Source of the DNA: Lamellibrachia satsuma
Taxonomy: Eukaryota; Annelida; Polychaeta; Sabellida; Siboglinidae
Direction of reading: 5' to 3'
DNA length: 64,000 nucleotides
Assembly: GCA_033239005.1 (NCBI GenBank)
Contig: BSQZ01000078.1
Span: 2,876,433 to 2,940,432 of the forward strand
Shown piece by piece: positions 1 through 28,351 of this stretch (its first letter is position 1; every line of letters begins with the position of its first letter). Below the pieces are notes generated by a model, which ran no database searches, was not told the DNA's origin, and saw only the letters and a program-made list of their open reading frames with translations. Made by a program: the position numbers and the translations under genes.

Positions 1-190
1 GATAAGAGTGTCTGCTTTTGCTACATTTGCCCCTTTTTCGCAGAATTTTGACCAGTCAAAATTAATTTAATAGTTTGCCCGATGATTTTATTAAACCAAA
101 TTACACATTTGTACAAATAAGCTAGCATGGTGTAGTGGATGCTAGATAGGTTTGATTTTTCGCAAAATGGTGGGGACAAATCAGGCAGTG
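1..190 (+). repeat. interspersed repeat A, copy 1 (truncated by window edge)
   Basis: This stretch shares a diverged core (GTAGTGGAT, then TAGGTAGGTTTGATTTTTCG) with 14590-14850 (plus) and 27640-27925 (minus), so it is a dispersed repeat. It carries no ORF and its class is unknown. The minus strand has AATAAA at 92-87, about 200 bases past the SRP54 stop, so the repeat may supply the SRP54 polyadenylation signal. That last point is inference. Confidence 0.6.
87..92 (-). terminator. candidate SRP54 polyadenylation signal
   Basis: AATAAA on the minus strand about 200 nt after the stop codon. It is the only canonical hexamer I see between the stop and the window edge, and it lies in interspersed repeat A. 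Confidence 0.35.
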
Positions 191-288
191 TTCACTGTAT
201 GAAATGTGAAGTTATGACTGATATGCGATACAATGTCCTAAGTTCTTCCAAAGGTGTTGCCCATCTTTCCACCTGAGCCCGCCTTCAA

Positions 289-19320
<19,032 letters not shown>

Positions 19321-19332
19321 GAAACACATACG

Positions 19333-20220
19333 TCACATAGAAACACATACGTTTTTGTCTTCAGCTGGAACATCGCAAACATCATCCTCATCTGGAAACA
19401 GGAAGTTGTTTGGGTCCTTCGTACTGCATCTCATAACTTTCTCCTCAAACTTGTCATCTTCTGAAGGCCGCAGCAATGTTCCCACGTAGTGTGAAATTTG
19501 CTTTTTTGACGCAAACCTTACGAAGACGTAGCCACCGACAGCAAGGTTGGATACATCAAAGTCATGCAGAATGTTGTCTGCTAGATGTGCTTCCCTCGGA
19601 ATCAGTCAGCTAGTGCCAAAGCGTCGTTGTTGCTAGACTCTGTGTCAGATGTGTAATACTCTTAATTGTTGTATCCTACTAAGACCAGCCACTGCGACTT
19701 GGTTACTGAGATCAAGCCTCACTGCACTAGTCTTTCTTGAATAGCATTTTTCTTCGGTTTCTTTGATTGCTGGCTCGATTGTGCATAGAGTGAATCTTCC
19801 TCAAGTGTGTCTGTCAAGATGCGCGATTTTGCAAGTTTCCTCCCAGAATTATGCTTTCGTGGATGTGCTTTGGGGATAAGGCTGTATGTCAGTTGGTGAG
19901 ACACTGGAACACTTGGGCTAGTTTGCCTGATTAAATGGTCTTACTATGGCATGCTGAGCGACTGCTGTTCCTGGCTGCTGTGTGATTTCCTGTCTCAGTA
20001 GAACTTGTTCCGACTGGTCGGTGACGAAATATGTCAAGTAGTCATCATCCGTGAAGATGGCTTTGTTGAAAGGGTAGCATCCACTCATCCGAGATCCAGA
20101 CTGGATGGTTTGCGGCACAAATGCCTGTGGGCATGCACATCCCGACAGTTGCTCGCTTGAAACATACAGCACGGCTAAGGCTAACTGAATTAGGTTTTCG
20201 AATGACTTAACTCGGAGAGC
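19333..20220 (-). pseudogene. C-terminal remnant of a pogo/Tc1-like DDE transposase
   Basis: Minus-strand frames read, in order, MSGCYPFNKAIFTDDDY (near 20080), then after a stop VSPTDIQPYPQ, a frameshift, HNSGRKLAKSRILTDT (near 19830), and finally SNLAVGGYVFVRFASKK and NFLFPDEDDVCDVP ending at TGA (19335-19333). This order (SGxxPFN..IF..DD, SP.DI.P.PK, GRK..KS.ILTDTP, then a FVxFASKK...HYVG domain) is typical of the C-terminal part of pogo-like transposases in animal genomes. The DDE core and DNA-binding domain are missing. The element is dead. Confidence 0.75.
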
Positions 20221-20398
20221 TCTTTGACATCTACATCACTGTCGTCTGCGTGTGCTTTGTTTATTTAGAGCACACACTAAGTGACGCCACATGCTAAAAT
20301 TAAAAGTGCAAGTGACCAAACAATCTAATGGCCATAGTGCCCCAGTGTCCATCAAATAACACAAAAATAACACATGGACAACACACGAATAATACACG

Positions 20399-20463
20399 CC
20401 GGAAGAGCGATTTTCGCGAATATTTTAGCCAATCGCAGTCAGGTGCGCCGACGTCTCGCGAGA
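20399..20463. promoter_or_regulatory. cluster of CpG-promoter motifs
   Basis: Within 65 bp are CCGGAAG (ETS-type, 20399-20405), TTCGCGAA (20413-20420), CCAAT (20429-20433) and the palindrome TCTCGCGAGA (20454-20463), which marks many TATA-less vertebrate promoters. No clear gene starts beside it. It could be a relic promoter of the transposon or of a lost or non-coding gene. Confidence 0.35.
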
Positions 20464-20775
20464 TCTAATCAATATATCCCAGTTTAAACTTCTGAGCATG
20501 CACGGCAAACCACTGAACATCGATAATCATACGAGTTCGTTTGCGGTCTTACGGATTTGTGTTGCCAGTTTTACAGGCACCTCCCGGATTGGCATTTGTG
20601 CAACTATTTTATACAGGTTTAACCCATGTTTAATTCGTCTTGAAGTCAGTAACACCGCATCAACATACACAGTGTGTTCCCAGCAGCACATTCATAAATT
20701 TTCGTTGTGTAGAATTTGGCCTTAACAGACTGTATTTGTTGTTTGTAAGTCTCACGTTGTAGATGTATCGATGAA

Positions 20776-21262
20776 TATTTAACAAGATTTAACAAGATTT
20801 GCCATCCAAGCCAAAGGCCCAGATGGCAAGTGGACAAGGAAGCCATTGGCTTATCGAGAGTCCACCAATGTTCATCTACTTATAGCCCGCCCTCCTGAGA
20901 TATGTGTCAACCTTGTTTTTAAACATATTCACGCTGCTAGCAGTTACACAATCTGTAGACAATTTGTTCCATTCATTTATTGTCCTCTGTGAGAACGAGT
21001 GCTTCCTGATGTCCAATCTACATTGATCCTTTACTAATTTTACCTCATGTCCTCTAGTTCTGCTATCCTTCTTGAGTGAGAAAAATATATTTCTATCAAT
21101 ATTTTCATACCCATTCAATATCTTAAAAACTTCAATCTGATCTCCTCTTAACCTCCTTGTCTCTAGAGTTGTTAAACCACATTCTTTCAGGCGTTCTTCA
21201 TAACTAAGGTCTCTCAGTTCTGGAATCATTTTAGTTGCTCTCCTTTGTATGCGTTCAAGCAG
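20776..21262 (-). mobile_element. 3' end of the intron 7 LINE family (5'-truncated copy)
   Basis: The minus-strand ORF from 21262 to 20876 encodes LLERIQRRATKMIPELRDLS through NEWNKLSTDCVTASSVN to LRRAGYK-stop, nearly identical to the end of ORF2 at 9750-10130. The 3' UTR with CTTTGGCTTGGATGGCAAAT ends in two TCTTGTTAAA repeats, matching the short tandem tails of CR1-type LINEs. It is fused at its 5' side to a different LINE. Confidence 0.93.
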
Positions 21263-21554
21263 CTTTGTCAGTCTCCATTTCCGCTCTGCTTGCCTGAGCT
21301 TTCACTTAGCAAGCAATAGTTCACTTGAGTGCCAAGGTGTGTTGGGACGAACAGTAATTGACCGTGTGATCATTGTAGCGTGGCTGTTCTTTCAAAGTAG
21401 AGTCGTACTGTTGCGACAGGTCTGAAACGTCGCTACACGTGCGTGCTACTAGGTGTGAAAGTTCAAAATCTTATCTGAATTTCGTTGAGTTAATTGCAGC
21501 ATATTTGGATAGGAAACCTGCTTCTTCGTTCGGTCAGGCTTAGGTGCTTGGAGC

Positions 21555-22950
21555 AGGCAGTGAACAGCGTGGTGATCAGTGAGCAAGGACTCCACCGTCA
21601 CTGACGTCACAGCGTGGTGATCGGTGAGCAGGGACCCCACCGTCACTGACGTCACAGCGTGGTGATCGGTGAGCAGGGACCCCACCGTCACTGACGTCAC
21701 AGCGTGGTGATCAGTGAGTAGGGACGTCACAGTGCGGTGATCGGTGAGCAGGGACCCCACCGTCACTGACGTCACAGCGTGGTGATCGGTGAGCAGGGAC
21801 CCCACCGTCACTGACGTCACAGCGTGGTGATCAGTGAGCGGGGATCCAACTGTCACTGACGTCACAGCGTTGTGATCAATGAGCAGGGACCCCACTGTCA
21901 CTGACGTCACAGCGTGGTGATCGGTGAGCGGGGACCGCACTGTCACTGACGTCACAGCGTGGTGATCAGTGAGCAGGGACCACACTGTCACTGACGTCAC
22001 AGCGTTGTGATCAATGAGCAGGGACCCCACCGTCACTGACGTCACAGCGTGGTGATCGGTGAGCAGGGACCCCACCGTCACTGACGTCACAGCGTTGTGA
22101 TCGGTGAGCAGGGACCCCACCGTCACTGACGTCACAGCGTGGTGATCGGTGAGCAGGGACCCCACCGTCACTGACGTCACAGCGTTGTAATCAATGAGCA
22201 GGGACCCCACCGTCACTGACGTCACAGCGTGGTGATCGGTGAGCAGGGACCCCACCGTCACTGACGTCACAGCGTTGTGATCGGTGAGCAGGGACCCCAC
22301 CGTCACTGACGTCACAGCGTGGTGATCGGTGAGCAGGGACCCCACCGTCACTGACGTCACAGCGTTGTAATCAATGAGCAAGGACCCCACCGTCACTGAC
22401 GTCACAGCGTGGTGATCAGTGAGCAGGGATCCAACTGTCACTGACGTCACAGCGTTGTGATCAATGAGCAGGGACCCCACTGTCACTGACGTCACAGCGT
22501 GGTGATCGGTGAGCGGGGACCGCACTGTCACTGACGTCACAGCGTGGTGATCAGTGAGCAGGGACCACACTGTCACTGACGTCACAGCGTTGTGATCAAT
22601 GAGCAGGGACCCCACCGTCACTGACGTCACAGCGTGGTGATCGGTGAGCAGGGACCCCACCGTCACTGACGTCACAGCGTTGTAATCAATGAGCAAGGAC
22701 CCCACCGTCACTGACGTCACAGCGTGGTGATCGGTGAGCAGGGACCCCACCGTCACTGACGTCACAGCGTTGTGATCAATGAGCAGGGACCCCACCGTCA
22801 CTGACGTCACAGCGTTGTGATCAATGAGCAGGGACCCCACCGTCACTGACGTCACAGCGTGGTGATCGTTGAGCAGGGACCCACCGTCACTGACGTCACA
22901 GCGTTGTGATCAATGAGCAGGGACCCCACTGTCACTGACGTCACAACGCT
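21555..22950 (-). repeat. 45-bp minisatellite (about 30 copies) with CRE octamers
   Basis: Each 45-bp unit encodes VTSVTVGSLLTDHHA on the minus strand, and nearly every unit contains TGACGTCA, the consensus CREB/ATF site. I count about 30 of them. Units alternate between GATCGG and GATCAA types, indicating paired (90-bp) higher-order steps. One unit near 21720-21730 is shortened. Because 45 is a multiple of 3 the LINE frame stays open for 468 codons. Confidence 0.96.
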
Positions 22951-23462
22951 TCCAGAGGATGGCGTGATTACGAGGTCCAGAATATTGCGGATGGTGTGTG
23001 TCGGACGACGAACGTGCTGCTGCAAGTTGGTGGCATGCAGAAGATTGGAGAAATCGTTTGAGCCTTTATTTCCGGCCTTTCCATAGTGGATGTTAAAATC
23101 ACACAGGATGATTAGTCCAGTCAACTGTGCTGTGAACAATTCGAGGAGATTGGTGAACTCGACCATAAACATTTTGAAAGAAACTCCGCGTTGGCCGAGG
23201 TAAGTGGACGAAACTGTATCCCTCCGCGGTCAGTCTGCTGGTGTTTGCGGTATCATTTGGGTCATCGGTCAGTCACGTCTCTGTAAGCGCGATGATATCA
23301 TGATCGTGTTCACGTATACAATCGGTAATGAAATCCGTCTTATTTCTGACGGATCTCGCATTAAGCAAAGCAAGGTTTGTGCAGTTCAGAGGAATGGATG
23401 ATAATTTCAGAGTAATGAGGTTGTCATGCATTTGTGAGGATGTGTGCATTTCGTTTCGTTTC

Positions 23463-23600
23463 GGCGGGGACACGGTGTTGTTTATGTCCTCCTTAGAGAT
23501 TGGTCGATGACCGATCACAGTGGGGACACGGTGTTGTTTATGTCCTCCTTAGAGATTGGTCGATGACCGATCACAGTGGGGACACGGTGTTGTGTATGTC
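23463..23600. repeat. 58-bp tandem duplication in the LINE ORF2 start
   Basis: GGGGACACGGTGTTG followed by TATGTCCTCCTTAGAGATTG and GTCGATGACCGATCACAGT occurs two full times and a third time in part. It duplicates the start of the LINE coding region, which explains the repeated IGHRPISKEDINNTVS peptide. Confidence 0.9.
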
Positions 23601-23884
23601 CTCCTCGGCAGCCGCGCTTGGTTGGAAGTTTCACGGCAATGCCGAGTTCACGTAATATCTTCCATGTACTGCATCCAATCGTGACGGGTTGGAATGGTTG
23701 CCTTGTGCCAGTTGACAAGAAGTGTACGTGTAGTGGGCTTGGTCTTGTTCTGTCATGCTTGACCAGAAACAGCCACTTGACACTGCCACTGAAGCGTGAC
23801 GGCCGATCTGCAGGAGGGTTGGTGGTCGTCAAGCCTGACCAATAATCAATAATGAATTGAATAAAAGTATTTGTTCAGCAAATG

Positions 23885-24345
23885 CAACAACAAAGCTTGT
23901 TAGTCAACATCAGTGTTATTCAGTGTCATGCAATGTCGCCACTACCCTCAACAACAAAGCTTGTTAGTCTACATCAGTGTTATTCAGTGTCATACAATGT
24001 CGCCACTGTCCTCAACAACAAAGCTTGTCAGTATATGTCAGTGTTATTGAGTGTCATACAATGTCGCCACTGTCCTCAACAACAAAGCTTGTCGGTCTAC
24101 GTCAGTGTTATTCAGTGTCATGCAATGTCGCCACTGTCCTCAACGACAAAGCTTGTCGGTCTACGTCAGTGTTATTCAGTGTCATGCAATGTCGCCACTG
24201 TCCTCAACGACAAAGCTTGTCGGTCTACGTCAGTGTTATTCAGTGTCATGCGATGTCGCCACTGTCCTCAACGACAAAGCTTGTCGGTCTACGTCAGTGT
24301 TATTCAGTGTCATACAATGTCGCCACTGCCCTCAACAACCTGCAT
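23885..24345. repeat. 64-bp tandem repeat (7 copies)
   Basis: Units begin at 23891 and recur every 64 bases (23955, 24019, 24083, 24147, 24211, 24275), each with CAAAGCTTGT, CAGTGTTATTCAGTGTCAT and AATGTCGCCACTGTCCTCAA. Because 64 is not a multiple of 3, long ORFs in three frames show the same peptide shifted. They are not genes. Confidence 0.96.
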
Positions 24346-24392
24346 TGTGACCACTTGTCTTTGGCTGTGCAGAAAGGACGGTCGTCCAATCG

Positions 24393-24595
24393 CCTCATGA
24401 TAAATGAATGGAACAAATTATCTGCTGATTTTGTAAATGCAAGTAGCGTGATTATGTTTAAAAAAATCATTTATACATATTTCAGAAGGGGTTAAACAAA
24501 GATGAACAATTGTTGGAGTCTCAATAAGCCAATGGGTTCCTTTTTTTGCTTTGGAGAGCATTCTTGATAAATTGTGTTAAATCATTATTTAGAAG
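24393..24595 (+). mobile_element. diverged 3' end of the intron 7 LINE family
   Basis: Plus strand encodes MINEWNKLSADFVNASSVIM and YFRRG-stop, then ATGAACAATTGTTGGAGTCT, as in the ORF2 terminus and 3' UTR of the other copies. It is more diverged than the copies at 10130 and 20876. Confidence 0.85.
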
Positions 24596-24669
24596 GTTCA
24601 CTAGTCTGAAAGCGCGGCATGTTGTAAAGAATCACACAGGTTGAACAACTGTCAGCATTTTTATTCTAG

Positions 24670-25640
24670 AAAGAGCTTCGTCAGCTGACAAGTCTATATG
24701 CGATACAAAAATACACTGCATATATACACTGAGGTTATATATTTGTCAACTAACAACATCTAATTTTATATTACATACAGTAAAAATACTCTAAACGTTA
24801 CATAATGATCAGCTGACAACAACTCTATAAATGTGATACAAATAGGTCATTGTTACACATTTGGCAACTAACAACATCTAATTTTATATTACGTACAGTG
24901 AAAATACTCTAAGCATTACATATTGATCAGCTGACAACAACTCTATAAATTTGATACAAATAGGTCATTGTTACACATTTGGCAACTAACAACATCTAAT
25001 TTTATATTACGTACAGTGAAAATACTCTAAACGTAACGTAATGGTCAGCTGACAACAACTCTATAAATGTGATACAAATAGGTCATTGTTACACATTTGG
25101 CAACTAACAACATCTAATTTTATATTACATACAGTGAAAATACTCTAAAAGTTACATAATGATCAGCTGACAACAACTCTATAAATGTGATACAAATAGG
25201 TCGTTGTTACACATTTGGCAACTAACAACATCTAATTTTATATTACGTACAGTGAAAATACTCTAAACGTAACGTAATGGTCAGCTGACAACAACTCTAT
25301 AAATGTGATACAAATAGGTCATTGTTACACATTTGGCAACTAACAACATCTAATTTTATATTACGTACAGTGGAAATACTCTAAACGTAACGTAATGATC
25401 AGCTGACAAAAACTCTATAAATGTGATACAAACAGGTAATTGTTACACATTTGTCAACTAACATCAAATTTTATACTACATGCAGTGAAAATACTCCAAA
25501 AAGTTGCATAATTGTCAGTTGACAATAATACTCTCCGATACAAAATACAGTGAATACACAATATTTGTCAACTAACAACATCTAATTTGATATGTACAGT
25601 GAAAATACTTCAACAGACGGAGGCTAGAGTGGATGACTTT
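24670..25640. repeat. 118-bp satellite (about 8 copies)
   Basis: CAGCTGACAACAACTCTATA recurs at 24810, 24928, 25046, 25164, 25282 and 25400, exactly 118 bases apart, with degraded copies on both sides. Other landmarks per unit are TTGTTACACATTTGGCAACT and ACAGTGAAAATACTC. CAGCTG is an E-box palindrome. Single substitutions (GATCAGCTG or GGTCAGCTG) alternate between units. Confidence 0.95.
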
Positions 25641-26978
25641 CACTTGCCAATATATTTGTATAATGGATGCTCCCCAGTTTCTACTTGTCACATAGTTATT
25701 TTGTATTTCTTTTTGTTTTATACCTGTGGCAGAACGACTGCATGATTTCTCCTACATGCGGCATCCGTGGAATCAGCACAAAAACGAAGTAACTACCACG
25801 TGTACAATGAATACTATATACAGCACAACTACTAGTATCTAACATATCTATGAATTTGAAACAATGATATACACGTTAGATTTTATATTGTCTAGATACA
25901 TACTTTTAATCAAATGACATGATTTCGTCATCCTGTCAGAAATATCCAGCTTCTTCATGGCTGGCTTTTGGTACTCTAGCATTATTAATTTACAACATTT
26001 TCTGCCATTAGACAAAATAGACAGCTTATGATACACCTTATGTTACACCTTCCACTTTGTCGTCCAACTGCCCCATGTGCAGCCAGGCGTGACAGTTACA
26101 AAAGGTTCTTGTGACACACGTTGGTGTAATTTTATTACTGGTAACAACGTGTTATCAAAACGAACTGCCGCAACTTGACAACATCAACAAACGTCACTTT
26201 TCCAGACAACTGCCACAATTTATCTCCACTCCGAGGTTTGGGGCTTGAAAAAGTAGACATACATATGTGTAATAACTTACAACTTCCAAGGTATTCCTTT
26301 GAAAATACCACTTCTTATTTTGTTTCAAAATACCTTAATTTCAACAAACAATTAGTGTTATTTTATTTCAATTTACAGTCATACTAAATTCATTTGTAAA
26401 CGGTTGACATACGTTCAGTGAATAACGTGGTTACCTAGTGGTCACTTGACTAAAGTCTGTATGATAATATGTACAGTGGCTATAGACACGTCGTAATATT
26501 TGTAAATTGACAAAAAAGCCTGTGTGTAATACTAACTACAGTGAATATTCATAATGATCACTTGACAACACAACTCTAAAAAACAATATGTAACTCTAAA
26601 AAACAATATGTACCATGAATATACACAAGAAGTACAACTTGGTCAACTGACACAAGTATGTGTATTGTTATGCATAATACTATATACAGTTAATATACAA
26701 AGAATGTACATATTGGTAATCTGATAACAAAAGTGTGCACATAATATGTAGAGTGGCTATACATTATTACATATTTGTCAGGTGCCAACTCTTAATGGAA
26801 TTTATATAAAAAAAATTCTGCTGATTACAGTCAGTGTATACTACAATTAGCAGCACATAACTATGTCACATGCATGTAACTATGCCACACATAACTAAGT
26901 CTGTCATATCCCCAACAAGCAACATTCAGTCACATCTGTCCTAATCCTGTGCTGACATGTGAACAGAGATGTGACAAG
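25641..26978. repeat. decayed flank of the 118-bp satellite, otherwise empty
   Basis: Scattered pieces resembling the satellite (ACAGTGAATATTC, GATCACTTGACAAC, TATTTGTCAGG) continue to about 26800 in unique AT-rich sequence. I see no genes. Confidence 0.5.
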
Positions 26979-27088
26979 TTAAGAAATTGCATTGCAGTCC
27001 GTGTCACCAATTGTTGGACTGGATAAATCCACATCGTTGACAGTGAATCCAGAGCTGTCGTAGTGTACTCTGTTGGAGCCAACGTCTC
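26979..27088 (-). CDS. candidate last exon of an unidentified minus-strand gene
   Basis: After a good acceptor (minus strand CACTCATTGTTTGTAG ending at 27089), 110 bases stay open and encode GDVGSNRVHYDSSGFTVNDV, then DLSSPTIGDTDCNAIS and TAA (26981-26979). Composition differs from the surrounding AT-rich DNA and the peptide is acidic and Ser/Asp-rich, like a cytoplasmic C-terminal tail. I do not recognise the protein and find no other exon upstream in the window. If real, the giant minisatellite would lie in its preceding intron. It could also be chance. Confidence 0.3.
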
Positions 27089-27639
27089 CTACAAACAATG
27101 AGTGAAGCTTAGTGAAGACACAGTGAAAAGTATAACACCATCTAATGTTTAAACTGGACTTTGGCAATATTTGGGGATACACCATTTAAGCATCACCTAC
27201 AGTATCACGCAACGTACATTTTTGTACAACCACAGTAACATGTTAAATGAATAAAATTGTACATTCACACATATATACAAGTGTGAAGGCACAGTCAGTG
27301 TAAACATTATCCACATAAACTTGAATATACATATTCCGATGTAAACCACTGCTATATGTTATGGATACAAACACATTGTGATATTATCCAGTACTTAACA
27401 ATGAACCAGGAAGAATAGATCTTTACATTCAAGAAAAATTGTCAGCACATTTACTTATGATAAGGTTTTAGATTCTAAATTTGAATCAAAGACCCAGCTT
27501 AGATACTGTGAACAACTTGCTAATCCACATATAATATTACGTGGCAAACTAGAAGGAACGTGGAAGCACAGCTCCACAAAATAAAGTTGCATTCTGTCAG
27601 AATGGCTGAGAGATCTGCACGAGGTTGCAAATACATAAA
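27089..27639. other. no feature recognised
   Basis: AT-rich unique sequence. I see nothing to annotate. Confidence 0.4.
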
Positions 27640-27925
27640 TGTATAAAATTTGATTTTTTTGCTAGTCTCATTTCAAATTAAGTTTGCGAAAAACCAAACC
27701 TACCTAGTATCCACTACATCATGGTAGTTCATTTGTGCAACTTTTATATGTAGTTTCTGCGAAATCATCAGACAAACTATTAAATAAGTTACTGCTTGTT
27801 CAAGCATTTACTGAAGTGAAAATTAGAATGCTGAAAAATCGCCGATTTTGTTCCTTGGTGAAATTTTTTAACTTTGTCATGTCATCTGCGAGAGGATGGA
27901 AGTCACGGCCATGATCAGCATTGAC
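27640..27925 (-). repeat. interspersed repeat A, copy 3
   Basis: On the minus strand it shows the same blocks as 14590-14850: TGTGGGTCAATGCTGATCA, AGTTGCACAAATGAACTA, and GTAGTGGATACTAGGTAGG followed by TTTGGTTTTTCGCAAA. Confidence 0.75.
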
Positions 27926-27929
27926 CCAC

Positions 27930-28250
27930 ACAGTGTTTACCATTTTGGATATCTACTATTTTGATCCTTACCAGATCTAACAACTAAAGTCAATCTATTC
28001 GATTTTTTTATTAAAATGACTGGATGTTACATTACATTAAACTATTCACACACTACATATGAAGACACCAACAAACTGGATTTGTGATAGGCTAAATCAC
28101 TTGAGGAAGCAGTTTTAAACATTTTAGATGGGCAGAATGGTCTTAATCTCCACCCTGTTATACATGAAATCATCAACATGATGATGTAGATATTAAGTGA
28201 ACACTGAAAATTAATTAAAATTTCTAGATTAATAAAACATGAGAACACAG
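27930..28250 (-). repeat. interspersed repeat B, copy 2
   Basis: Minus strand shares GATTTAGCCTAT, ATGTAGTGTGTGAATAG and AGATCTGGTAAGG with 13200-13430. Here B is directly joined to repeat A, whereas in intron 4 an RT fragment lies between them. This suggests A and B are parts of one longer element and that this copy has an internal deletion. Confidence 0.7.
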
Positions 28251-28351
28251 TTTTTATATATAATTATGTAACTGGACAAAATAATAGGTGGCAAATATTA
28301 ATTCATGACACTATTCGTTAAATGCACAAATAAGCCATTTTAATCTGACAA

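Larger units (their letters stand above)
21262..23832 (-). mobile_element. second CR1-superfamily LINE: endonuclease region with internal minisatellite
   Basis: Reading the minus strand from 23832: WKILRELGIAVKLPTKRGCR (ORF2 N-terminus), LNARSVRNKTDFITDCI and IIALTET, a stop where Trp is expected, RLTAEGYSFVHLPR, an internal deletion, IILCDFNIHYG, NLQQHVRRPTHTIRNILDLV, the SDH region expanded by a 45-bp repeat, then HCLLQAPKPDRTKKQVSY, ITVRPNTPWHSS and KLRQAERKWR. These are the successive blocks of an APE-type endonuclease and the following linker. Stops, the deletion and the expansion make it inactive. Confidence 0.88.

Noticed and set aside
21449..22855. 468-codon ORF as a repetitive host protein
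   Set aside because: Its two ends are LINE endonuclease sequence and its body is the 45-bp minisatellite. It has no independent start or promoter.
23882..24495. Two overlapping 172-codon ORFs
   Set aside because: Both come from the 64-bp repeat read in shifted frames, and the second runs into a LINE tail.
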